Assembly: GCA_025449615.1 (NCBI GenBank)
Contig: JANWJA010000060.1
Span: 1-8,980 of the forward strand
Length of the DNA stretch: 8,980 nt
Origin: Methyloceanibacter sp.
Lineage (GTDB): Bacteria; Pseudomonadota; Alphaproteobacteria; Rhizobiales; Methyloligellaceae
Reading direction: 5' to 3'
A model generated the notes under the pieces. It had not been told where the DNA came from. It did not search any database and worked only from the letters and a program-made list of their open reading frames with translations. The translations under genes were made by a program, and so were the position numbers. This document shows, one piece after another, positions 1 through 5,721 of this stretch. Numbering within the stretch: position 1 is the first letter of the stretch; each line of letters opens with the position of its first letter.

Positions 1-28
1 AACCAGGCGGCCGGAGCAGGTGTCCCGC

Positions 29-54
29 CGAGGGCGCAAAATAATGTGCCCTCG
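29..54. repeat. Strong inverted repeat (hairpin)
   Basis: CGAGGGC at 29-35 is the exact reverse complement of GCCCTCG at 48-54. Inside these arms G36-T47, C37-G46 and A38-T45 can also pair, giving about ten pairs closed by a six-base loop (AAATAA). No T-run follows on either strand, so it is not a standard intrinsic terminator. It may mark the 3' end of a gene to the left of the window or be a DNA-level palindrome. The arms are certain; the role is not. Confidence 0.5.
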
Positions 55-215
55 ACCGTAGCAGTTTCCCGTTCGGTCAGGGGGCGCGAAGGGTAAGCCA
101 GCGGACCACACGAACTGTCTCGCCCCTCAAGATATTCTGCACGGCGCAGGCCTGCCTGCTTTGCGCCAGATCAAACTTTTTGATGCTGGCCCGCGACATG
201 ATGCCGTTCTGATCG

Positions 216-245
216 TTTGACTGGACCATTTCCCAGTGCTGGTAT
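216..245 (+). promoter_or_regulatory. Possible promoter of the SelW-like gene
   Basis: TTTGAC at 216-221 is one base from the alphaproteobacterial -35 consensus CTTGAC. A poor -10 candidate, TGGTAT at 240-245, follows after 18 bases. Transcription would start near 252, leaving a leader of about 12 nt that contains the GAGGGG ribosome-binding site. The -10 match is weak, so this is only a candidate. Confidence 0.22.
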
Positions 246-263
246 CGGCGGCGAGGGGACTCA

Positions 264-557
264 ATGTCAGCCGCGCCACATCCGAATGTCGCCATCACCT
301 ATTGCAGGCTCTGCGGCTGGCTGATTCGGGCGAGCTGGATGAGCCAAGAGCTGCTCACCACTTTCGCCGACGAGCTCGGCTCGGTGACGCTCATTCCCGA
401 TCAGACCGGCGGGGTGTTCGAGGTCCGGATTGACGATGAGCTGGTCTGGTCGCGGAAAGAGCACGGCCGCTTCCCCGACATCAAGGAACTCAAGCAAATC
501 GTGCGGGACAGAATCGCTCCGGAGCACGATCTCGGCCATTCCGACGTCAAGCGTTAG
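264..557 (+). CDS. SelT/SelW/SelH (Rdx) family protein, Cys form
   Basis: This 97-residue protein has the thioredoxin-like Rdx fold of the selenoprotein W family. Residues 13-17 read YCRLC, so the redox motif is CxxC (C14, C17), with cysteine where animal SelW has selenocysteine. The rest follows the family: a GGVFEV strand at 49-54, then VWSRK and GRFPD at 61-72, an ELKQ.VRD helix, and a P...LGHS ending. Family members are thought to act in thiol redox reactions in the cytoplasm; the physiological substrate is not known. The ATG is preceded by GAGGGG at 253-258 with 5-nt spacing, and the length is normal for bacterial members. The next gene starts 111 nt downstream on the same strand, so co-transcription is possible but not shown. 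Confidence 0.92.
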   Translation: MSAAPHPNVAITYCRLCGWLIRASWMSQELLTTFADELGSVTLIPDQTGGVFEVRIDDELVWSRKEHGRFPDIKELKQIVRDRIAPEHDLGHSDVKR

Positions 558-668
558 CCACGGCTTCGCGGGCGGGCGTGGATTGGGCGGACAAACACTG
601 GCGAAATCAGCCGTTCCTTCCCATATGTCGCTCAACCGTTAGGCAGCATCGGAAGGAAGTCACGTTAG

Positions 669-1004
669 ATGCCAGTACCCGTTGTCGTCACCATTCCCCA
701 CAGGCTCGGCAAGGAGGAGGCCACGCGCCGCCTCGAGGCCGGGTTCCGCGGCGTTCGCAAAGGTGTTGGCGCCTCGTTCGCCGTGCTCAAGGATGAGTGG
801 AAGGGCAATCACCTCGATTTCAGCGCGAGCCTGCTCGGCCAGAGCACCAACGGCACGGTCGATGTGGCCGACGACCATGTCCGGCTCGAAGTCGAGCTGC
901 CTTGGGTGCTCGCCATGCTCGCCAACAAGGCGAAGGCTCTGGTCGAGCAGCAGGGCAAGCTCATGCTGGAAGGCCCGAGCAAGACGCCCGGCAAGAAGAC
1001 CTGA
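669..1004 (+). CDS. Polyhydroxyalkanoic acid system family protein
   Basis: This 111-residue soluble protein resembles the PHA_gran_rgn family of small proteins linked to polyhydroxyalkanoate granules. The visible family features are an N-terminal strand followed by RLGKEEATRRLE at 12-23, an F.VLKDEWKGNHLDFS stretch at 37-52, a second strand region ending in LEVELPW at 73-79, and a C-terminal Lys/Ala-rich helix. No PHA synthase, depolymerase or phasin gene lies nearby, so the link to PHA rests on family membership alone. The ATG has a good ribosome-binding site, GGAAGGAAG at 651-659. The gene converges with the Gre-family gene, with only 5 nt between the two stop codons and no intrinsic terminator between them. 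Confidence 0.85.
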   Translation: MPVPVVVTIPHRLGKEEATRRLEAGFRGVRKGVGASFAVLKDEWKGNHLDFSASLLGQSTNGTVDVADDHVRLEVELPWVLAMLANKAKALVEQQGKLMLEGPSKTPGKKT

Positions 1005-1009
1005 GGCCG

Positions 1010-1474
1010 TTAGCTGATCGCGACGATCTCGGCTTCGCTGTGGCCGGCTTCGACCACTTCACCGACCTGCTTGCCCATCAAAGCTTGGGCGACGGGCGAC
1101 ACGTAAGATAACGTGCCGAGTGCAGGGTCGGCTTCGTCCTCGCCGACGATGCGATAGGTGTGCATGCGCCCATCCTCGCGCTGGATCGTCACCGTCGAGC
1201 CGAAATGCACTTCCTTTGCGTCGCGTGGCGCATCGACAATCTGCGCGGTGGCGCGGCGAGAGGTCCAATAGCGTAAATCGCGGTTGATCTTGGCCTGCAG
1301 CGAGCGGTCGTCGATATCGGCTGCCGCGGCATGCTGCTGATGCAGGCGCGCGAGCTCAGCCTCGATCAGCTCAAGGCCTTTCGGGGTCACGAGATTGTTC
1401 GTGGAGATCGGCCGGTCCGGCAGGTCGTCATAGACCTCGCCGGGTTCGGACTCCTTGGTGAAGGCCTTGTTCAT
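1010..1474 (-). CDS. GreA/GreB-family RNA polymerase factor, short coiled coil
   Basis: The 154-residue protein has the Gre architecture: an N-terminal coiled-coil hairpin (about residues 29-80) and a C-terminal FKBP-like domain (about 87-154). The C-terminal half is clearly Gre-like: HFGSTVTI at 90-97, HTYRIVGEDEADPALGTLSY at 105-124, SPVAQALMGKQVGEVV at 126-141. Gre proteins bind the RNA polymerase secondary channel, and GreA/GreB rescue backtracked polymerase by stimulating transcript cleavage. Here the usual tip motif GD(R/L)SENA(E/D)Y is absent; the region reads ADIDDRSLQAK at 52-62, and the hairpin seems roughly 18 residues shorter than in E. coli GreB. It could therefore act more like Rnk, a Gre-fold protein with a short coiled coil. 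The N-terminus MNKAFTKE is typical of this subgroup and supports the chosen ATG, although no Shine-Dalgarno sequence precedes it. Confidence 0.92.
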   Translation of the reverse strand: MNKAFTKESEPGEVYDDLPDRPISTNNLVTPKGLELIEAELARLHQQHAAAADIDDRSLQAKINRDLRYWTSRRATAQIVDAPRDAKEVHFGSTVTIQREDGRMHTYRIVGEDEADPALGTLSYVSPVAQALMGKQVGEVVEAGHSEAEIVAIS

Positions 1475-1486
1475 CGCTGGACTATA
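1475..1486 (-). promoter_or_regulatory. Possible -10 element right at the gre start (leaderless?)
   Basis: On the minus strand TATAGT (plus positions 1486-1481) ends six bases before the ATG at 1474. Used as a -10 box, it would start transcription at or next to the A of the start codon. There is no Shine-Dalgarno-like sequence in the gap, which fits a leaderless mRNA. No convincing -35 hexamer lies 17-18 bases further upstream, so the call is weak. Confidence 0.28.
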
Positions 1487-1642
1487 TCACGCTATTCCCC
1501 GGCCGGAGAGTGTTGGAAGATGCCCCGATTGTGGGCAAATGTGCAGTTTCTAGGCAGGTTCGGCTAGACGCCCACGGGCCCATGCTATTCTATTGGGCAA
1601 AATCCGAAAACACTACAGGAACACTTGGGGGAGGGCTTCTGC

Positions 1643-2860
1643 ATGATCGATACGGGAAATACTGCCTGGCTGTTGACCGCAACGGCGCTGGTTTTGTTCA
1701 TGACACTGCCGGGCTTGGCGCTTTTCTATGGCGGATTGGTGCGCGCCGATAATTTGCTCTCCGTATTAATGCAGTGTTTCGCCATTACCTGCATGGTGTC
1801 GGTGATGTGGCTCGCCTTCGCCTATAGCCTGACCTTTAGCGGTACTGGGCCCTGGCTTGGGGATCTGGAGAAGATGCTGCTGCGCGGCATTGCGCGCGAG
1901 GCCGCAGGGCCTAACACCACCGTCCCCGAGACCGTCTTCTTCATGTTTCAAATGACCTTCGCCATCATCACGCCCGCGCTGATCATCGGCGCCTTTGCCG
2001 AGCGCATGAGCTTCGGCGCCGTGCTGCTGTTCACCGCGCTCTGGCTTCTGATCGTCTACGTGCCCGTGGCGCATTGGATCTGGGGCGGAGGTTGGCTGGC
2101 GCAGAAAGGTGTGCTCGATTTCGCTGGCGGACTCGTGGTGCATCTCACTGCGGGCATATCGGCGCTGCTGCTCGCTATCATGATTGGGCCGAGACGAGGT
2201 TTCCCAGAGGAAGCCACCGTGCCGCATGCCCCGTGGATGACAATGGCGGGCGCCTGCATGCTCTGGGTTGGCTGGTTCGGCTTCAATGCTGGCAGTGCGC
2301 TGAAGGCCGGGGGCGACGCCGGTATGGCGATGACTGTGACGCATATCTCGGCTTCCACTGCGGCCTTGGTCTGGCTCACCATCGAATGGGTGAAGTACGG
2401 AAAGCCGAGCATGATCGGCATTGTCACGGGCGCGGTCGCTGGTCTTGCCACCATTACGCCCGCTTCTGGCTATGTCGGGCCTGGTGCTGCACTCGTGATC
2501 GGACTTGCCGGTGGCACGATCTGTTATCTCATGGTCGTCCTGGTGAAGCGCAGATTGAAGATCGACGATTCGCTCGATGTGTTCGCGGTACACGGCATAG
2601 GCGGCGCAACCGGCGTGCTGCTCACGGCGATCTTTGCCGATGCGACGTTCGGCGGCATTGGCCTTGCTGAGGGACGAGACATCGGGGGACAGTTCGCGAT
2701 TCAACTCACCGGAGTAATCGCCACTTTGGTATGGTCGCTCGTAGCGAGCTTCTTCATTATCAAGCTGGTCCAGCTGGTTACACCGTTGCGGGTCAATGCC
2801 GAGACTGAGGAGCAAGGTCTCGACTTAAGGACCCACGGCGAACGCGGCTACAATATGTGA
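1643..2860 (+). CDS. amtB: Ammonium transporter AmtB
   Basis: This is a 405-residue inner-membrane ammonium channel with the eleven-span Amt/MEP/Rh fold. Key positions match E. coli AmtB with a one-residue offset: phenylalanine gate F106 and F214, W147, D159 in the signature DFAGG, the twin pore histidines H167 and H317 (in VVHLTAG and FAVHGIGG), and S218. The N-terminus starts at the level of the mature E. coli protein, so it lacks a cleavable signal peptide. The C-terminal tail at about 388-404 keeps the E..GLD...HGE pattern of the PII-docking region. I chose ATG 1643 over an in-frame TTG at 1625 because GGAGG at 1630-1634 sits 8 nt before it. The PII gene follows after 13 nt, so the two surely form one operon. 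No convincing sigma-54 box was found upstream. Confidence 0.97.
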   Translation: MIDTGNTAWLLTATALVLFMTLPGLALFYGGLVRADNLLSVLMQCFAITCMVSVMWLAFAYSLTFSGTGPWLGDLEKMLLRGIAREAAGPNTTVPETVFFMFQMTFAIITPALIIGAFAERMSFGAVLLFTALWLLIVYVPVAHWIWGGGWLAQKGVLDFAGGLVVHLTAGISALLLAIMIGPRRGFPEEATVPHAPWMTMAGACMLWVGWFGFNAGSALKAGGDAGMAMTVTHISASTAALVWLTIEWVKYGKPSMIGIVTGAVAGLATITPASGYVGPGAALVIGLAGGTICYLMVVLVKRRLKIDDSLDVFAVHGIGGATGVLLTAIFADATFGGIGLAEGRDIGGQFAIQLTGVIATLVWSLVASFFIIKLVQLVTPLRVNAETEEQGLDLRTHGERGYNM

Positions 2861-2873
2861 GCGGGTGAGCTTC

Positions 2874-3212
2874 ATGAAATATATCATCGCAGTGATCCAG
2901 CCGCATCGACTCGATGCCGTGCGTGAGGCCCTGTCGGCAAGGGGTGTGCAAGGCATGACGGTCAGCGAGGTGCGTGGTTTCGGCCGGCAGAAAGGCCAGA
3001 AGGAGATTTACCGCGGGGCCGAATACACCATGCATTATGTGCCCAAGATCAAGCTCGAGATCGCCGTCGACGACAACCTCGCCGACACGGTTGTTGAAGC
3101 CATCACCGAAGGCGCGCGTACCGGTCACATCGGCGACGGCAAGATCTTCGTGCTCGACCTCGAGGGCGCGATGCGGGTCAGGACCGGTGAAATGGGCGCC
3201 GAGGCGCTTTAG
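2874..3212 (+). CDS. glnK: Nitrogen regulatory protein PII (GlnK-like)
   Basis: This 112-residue trimeric signalling protein senses ATP/ADP and 2-oxoglutarate and, when next to amtB, normally plugs the channel when nitrogen is plentiful. All key residues are at canonical positions: Q39 in GFGRQKG, uridylylation-site Y51 in YRGAEY, K58 in VPKIKLEI, the B-loop GHIGDGKIF at 84-92 with K90, and R101 and R103. Position 9 is Q (AVIQPHR) where most PII proteins have K, a small variation seen in some subgroups. ATG 2874 gives the standard MKYIIAVIQP start; an in-frame GTG at 2865 would add only three residues. The gene starts 13 nt after the amtB stop, the reverse of the usual glnK-amtB order. The link to amtB makes GlnK the best name, but GlnB and GlnK cannot be separated firmly by sequence. 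Confidence 0.96.
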   Translation: MKYIIAVIQPHRLDAVREALSARGVQGMTVSEVRGFGRQKGQKEIYRGAEYTMHYVPKIKLEIAVDDNLADTVVEAITEGARTGHIGDGKIFVLDLEGAMRVRTGEMGAEAL

Positions 3213-3227
3213 GCAGGTCGTCGCCAG

Positions 3228-3611
3228 GTGGATTTCCGCAAATATCTCAGCCAGCTCTTCGTGCAACGCGACGATGAAGTCGCGCTGCTCGACGTGGTGC
3301 GCAATTTCTCACAGTGGTTCTTCGATCTGTTGCGGAATTTCGTATTGGTCGGGGGCTTGAAATATTTTTACGAGAAGTCCGGAAGCGAGGTGCTGTTCTA
3401 TCTGCACCAGATCGCGCTGGTGGTGATGTTCGTCTACTGCCTGTCTTATGCCGACCAGTGGTACATCAATCTGTTCAGCTTTCTTGAGAACAAGACACTG
3501 GCCCATTGGCTCAACCGTGCCGTGAATTTCAGCCTCGCCGCCCTGCTGTTCTTGTTGATCTGGCGGGCGGCGTCCTTGATCGTGGCCGAGATCTCCCACG
3601 CTCAGATCTAA
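3228..3611 (+). CDS. Small two-span membrane protein, unknown function
   Basis: I do not recognise this 127-residue protein. It has a charged N-terminal segment (DFRKYLSQL, QRDDE), an aromatic, probably amphipathic stretch at 27-49, a first membrane span at about 55-75 (LFYLHQIALVVMFVYCL) and a second at about 96-119 (NFSLAALLFLLIWRAA). The loop between them is rich in aromatic residues (DQWYINLFSFLE). The start is a GTG with a modest AGG-type site (3211-3217) about 10 nt upstream, and no better in-frame start exists. It begins 15 nt after the PII stop codon, so it is probably the third gene of the amtB operon, though a role in ammonium uptake is only a guess. The coding frame is supported by its hydrophobic periodicity and by the tight spacing. 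Confidence 0.8.
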   Translation: MDFRKYLSQLFVQRDDEVALLDVVRNFSQWFFDLLRNFVLVGGLKYFYEKSGSEVLFYLHQIALVVMFVYCLSYADQWYINLFSFLENKTLAHWLNRAVNFSLAALLFLLIWRAASLIVAEISHAQI

Positions 3612-3660
3612 GGGCAGGCTGCGGCGCTATTTCCCCGACTCCTATCAAGGCGAAAACGCG

Positions 3661-3670
3661 GAAGCGCTTC
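3661..3670. repeat. Perfect 10-bp palindrome GAAGCGCTTC
   Basis: GAAGCGCTTC equals its own reverse complement. It lies 49 bp after the stop of the small membrane-protein gene and about 32 bp upstream of the -35 element of the next gene. It could be an operator half of the promoter region or part of a weak hairpin (flanks GCG and CCCGC) ending the amtB transcript. There is no T-run after it. Confidence 0.35.
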
Positions 3671-3701
3671 TCCCGCAAAGTTACCACAATTCGGGCCTGT
3701 T

Positions 3702-3730
3702 CTTATCGGGCGCCTCGGCGCTTCCTATAT
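3702..3730 (+). promoter_or_regulatory. Alphaproteobacterial sigma-70 promoter for the unknown pair
   Basis: CTTATC at 3702-3707 and CTATAT at 3725-3730 are separated by exactly 17 bases. This closely matches the rhizobial housekeeping consensus CTTGAC-N17-CTATAT, with a perfect -10. Transcription would start near 3737, giving a leader of about 27 nt before ATG 3764. A 7-bp inverted repeat brackets it, TTACCAC at 3681-3687 and GTGGTAA at 3734-3740. The right arm covers the predicted start point, as expected if a repressor binds there. Confidence 0.5.
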
Positions 3731-3763
3731 ACCGTGGTAAGTTTGCCCCAAAGGGTCGGAGAC

Positions 3764-5119
3764 ATGCTGCACGAGATGGCAAAATACCGCGCTAACGCCG
3801 TGGTTCCCCACGAGAATGACGACGCACCGGGTTCTGGCGTCGCCAAGACGCAAAAGCGCAAGTCGACCGGTTTGCGCCGTTGGCGGCGCGTGAAGGTCGT
3901 CAAGCAGAGCTGGCTCGGACATTTGCTCAGGCCTGTGGGCGTCGCGCTGGCGCTGATCCTCTCGGCCTATGCGCTGATGTCGCTCGGCACCACGTTCTAT
4001 CGCTCCTACCAGCGGCATCTAGACCACACCGCGGCGGTGCATGAGGACAAGAGCATCCTCGACATTTTCTTCCCCGATCAGACGCTGCCTTCCGATGCGG
4101 TCGACCTCGTCGTCAAAGATGTCGACGGCAATCTGCACAAAGTCATCGCCGGTAAGTCGGAGACCGACGAATTTGTGAACGGCACCATCCTGATGCTCGA
4201 CGAGGAGCGGGCGCGGATCAAGCAGGCCGTGCATGAGGATCTCGACCGCACCTTCGCGCTCGCGTTTCAGGACCGCGACGAGGCAATCAATTCCTACGCC
4301 GATTGGTTCTTCGAGTGGAAGCGCTCTTACGTCGTGTTGAAGGAGACGCTGACCTCCACGGTCAATCGCATGATCGAAGCCGGGAAATACGAGTCGCTCA
4401 ACGAAGCCGTCGAGGCGGATGTGAAGGACTATTTCCTTCGCAACTACAAAGAGCAGGTGCTGAAGCCGGAGCTTCGCGACGAGGTCATCACCAAGGGAGT
4501 CGAGCAGGCGGTGCGGCACGCGCACGACTCTTACCGCCGCGTCGTGGCGAATAGCGACATGCGGCTCCAGCTCTTCCTCGCGCAACATACGAGTCATATG
4601 GAAGACCTGCCGGCGGCAACGTCTGCGGTCGACGTCAAGCTCGATTGGGATGCGCAAAAATGGAAGGCGCCGACTTACCTGATGGAGGATCGCGCCTTTG
4701 ACGGCGTCGTTGGTGTCGGCGCGGCTGTGGTTGGCGGCACGGTCGGGGCCTTGGCGCTCGGGCCGACCATGAATGCCGTGCTGGCGCAGAGCTTCGGGCA
4801 GATCTCGCGACGTATCGCCACCTCGGTCGGTACCAGGCTCGCTTATATGGGGCAGGGGGCGGCCCTTGGGACGGCCGTCGAGCCGCTGGGCGGCCAGGTT
4901 ATTGGCGCTGTGGCGGGCGCGCTGGTCGGCGTCGTGGCCGATTATGTGGGCAACGAGGCCAATGAGGCGATCAACCGGGACCAGTTCCTCGCCGCCAATG
5001 AGGCGGCGCTGGATGCCACGATAAAAACCTGGAAATCCGGGCTTCAGGCCAATATCGACACGGCTATCGATAAATGGTTCGACGACGCAAGATCGAGCGT
5101 CGTGCTTTCCTCGAAATGA
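3764..5119 (+). CDS. Membrane-anchored protein with glycine-rich hydrophobic segments, unknown
   Basis: I do not recognise this 451-residue protein. It starts with a basic cytoplasmic region (KTQKRKSTGLRRWRRVK at 28-44), followed by one membrane span at about 55-76 (RPVGVALALILSAYALM). The middle part (about 90-310) is soluble, helical and charged, presumably periplasmic. Two glycine/alanine-rich hydrophobic stretches follow, at 313-334 (GVVGVGAAVVGGTVGALALG) and 365-394 (GAALGTAV, GAVAGALVGVVADYVG), spaced like glycine-zipper or hairpin membrane segments. A charged helix ends the protein. ATG 3764 is chosen because it lies just after a good promoter and has AAGGG nine bases upstream; ATG 3776 is an alternative. 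The frame stays open further upstream, but that part overlaps the preceding gene and is Arg/Pro-rich, so it is not believed. The next gene begins 41 nt downstream. Confidence 0.85.
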   Translation: MLHEMAKYRANAVVPHENDDAPGSGVAKTQKRKSTGLRRWRRVKVVKQSWLGHLLRPVGVALALILSAYALMSLGTTFYRSYQRHLDHTAAVHEDKSILDIFFPDQTLPSDAVDLVVKDVDGNLHKVIAGKSETDEFVNGTILMLDEERARIKQAVHEDLDRTFALAFQDRDEAINSYADWFFEWKRSYVVLKETLTSTVNRMIEAGKYESLNEAVEADVKDYFLRNYKEQVLKPELRDEVITKGVEQAVRHAHDSYRRVVANSDMRLQLFLAQHTSHMEDLPAATSAVDVKLDWDAQKWKAPTYLMEDRAFDGVVGVGAAVVGGTVGALALGPTMNAVLAQSFGQISRRIATSVGTRLAYMGQGAALGTAVEPLGGQVIGAVAGALVGVVADYVGNEANEAINRDQFLAANEAALDATIKTWKSGLQANIDTAIDKWFDDARSSVVLSSK

Positions 5120-5160
5120 CTGTATGCTGGGATAAATAGGTCCCAAAGGGGCTCGGGGGA

Positions 5161-5721
5161 ATGGACGACAAGTTCAAGAGTATGGCCCGGCCGGCCACGA
5201 GCAGGTCTTTGCGCGAAGCCATTCAAAGCGTGCGGCTGGAAGAGGCGACGCGCCTCGATCAGACCGCAGACAAGCGCGACAGTGAGATCGCGCGGCTCGA
5301 GTTGCTCAAGGCCGAGCTTCAATCGGTGTTTGCCGATGTGCCGGCCCATGACGATCGGTTCAGCCTGACGCTGGTGCCGAGTCGGCCCGCGCGGCTTTGG
5401 ATCGACGTTTTCACCTATGTTTGTGTCGACGACGAGAACGGCACCTACCAGCTCGTGCGCAACAGCGAGCAGGGACGGCGGACCTTATTCAGCTCGGTCA
5501 ATGTCGCCGACATGGCCGACCGCATTACCAGCCACATGGCGCGCGAGATCGTACGGCGCGAGCGGCAGGAAGCGGCGCTGTTGGAGCCCTCGCGCAAGGA
5601 TGTGCTCGCCGAAACACCTGCGTCAGGTTCGGGAACCGGTGTTGTGGCGGCCGCTTTCATCATCGGCATATTGACCGGTGCGGCCGGATTGTTTGCGGCG
5701 GCGTGGTTCAACCTACCTTAA
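5161..5721 (+). CDS. Conserved protein with coiled coil and C-terminal membrane anchor
   Basis: This 186-residue protein has no function I can assign, though its core resembles uncharacterised proteins I recall from rhizobial genomes. Residues 15-58 form a likely coiled coil (LREAIQSVRLEEATRLDQ, SEIARLELLKAELQ). A compact mixed domain follows at about 60-135 (SLTLVPSRPARLWIDVFTYV, then the segment NGTYQLVR) with a helix VADMADRITSHMAREIV. A polar linker leads to one membrane span at about 159-181 (GVVAAAFIIGILTGAAGLFA) and a short tail, so it looks tail-anchored with its bulk in the cytoplasm. ATG 5161 has AAAGGGG at 5145-5151 as ribosome-binding site. It sits 41 nt after the larger membrane protein and is probably co-transcribed. 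Its last 14 bases overlap the 3' end of the convergent phosphoesterase gene. Confidence 0.87.
   Translation: MDDKFKSMARPATSRSLREAIQSVRLEEATRLDQTADKRDSEIARLELLKAELQSVFADVPAHDDRFSLTLVPSRPARLWIDVFTYVCVDDENGTYQLVRNSEQGRRTLFSSVNVADMADRITSHMAREIVRRERQEAALLEPSRKDVLAETPASGSGTGVVAAAFIIGILTGAAGLFAAAWFNLP

Noticed and set aside
1..96. Open frames reaching in from the left edge as the end of an upstream gene
   Set aside because: All three plus frames stay open for only 13 to 31 codons and none shows recognisable protein sequence, so no partial gene is claimed.
558..581. CCACG/CGTGG inverted repeat after the Rdx gene as terminator
   Set aside because: Five-base arms, 14-base loop and no T-run.
1625..1642. 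TTG at 1625 as start of amtB
   Set aside because: It overlaps the Shine-Dalgarno sequence that serves ATG 1643.
1766..2815. Long open frame on the minus strand opposite amtB
   Set aside because: It is rich in His, Arg and Gln, has no recognisable motif and is exactly antisense to a well-supported gene.
3506..3763. Upstream extension of the 451-residue protein to an earlier start
   Set aside because: It overlaps the small membrane-protein gene and crosses the predicted promoter. The extra residues look like out-of-frame translation.
4019..5146. 375-codon frame on the minus strand opposite the unknown membrane protein
   Set aside because: Arg/His-rich shadow of GC-rich coding DNA. The plus-strand frame has membrane spans, glycine-zipper texture, a promoter and a ribosome-binding site.
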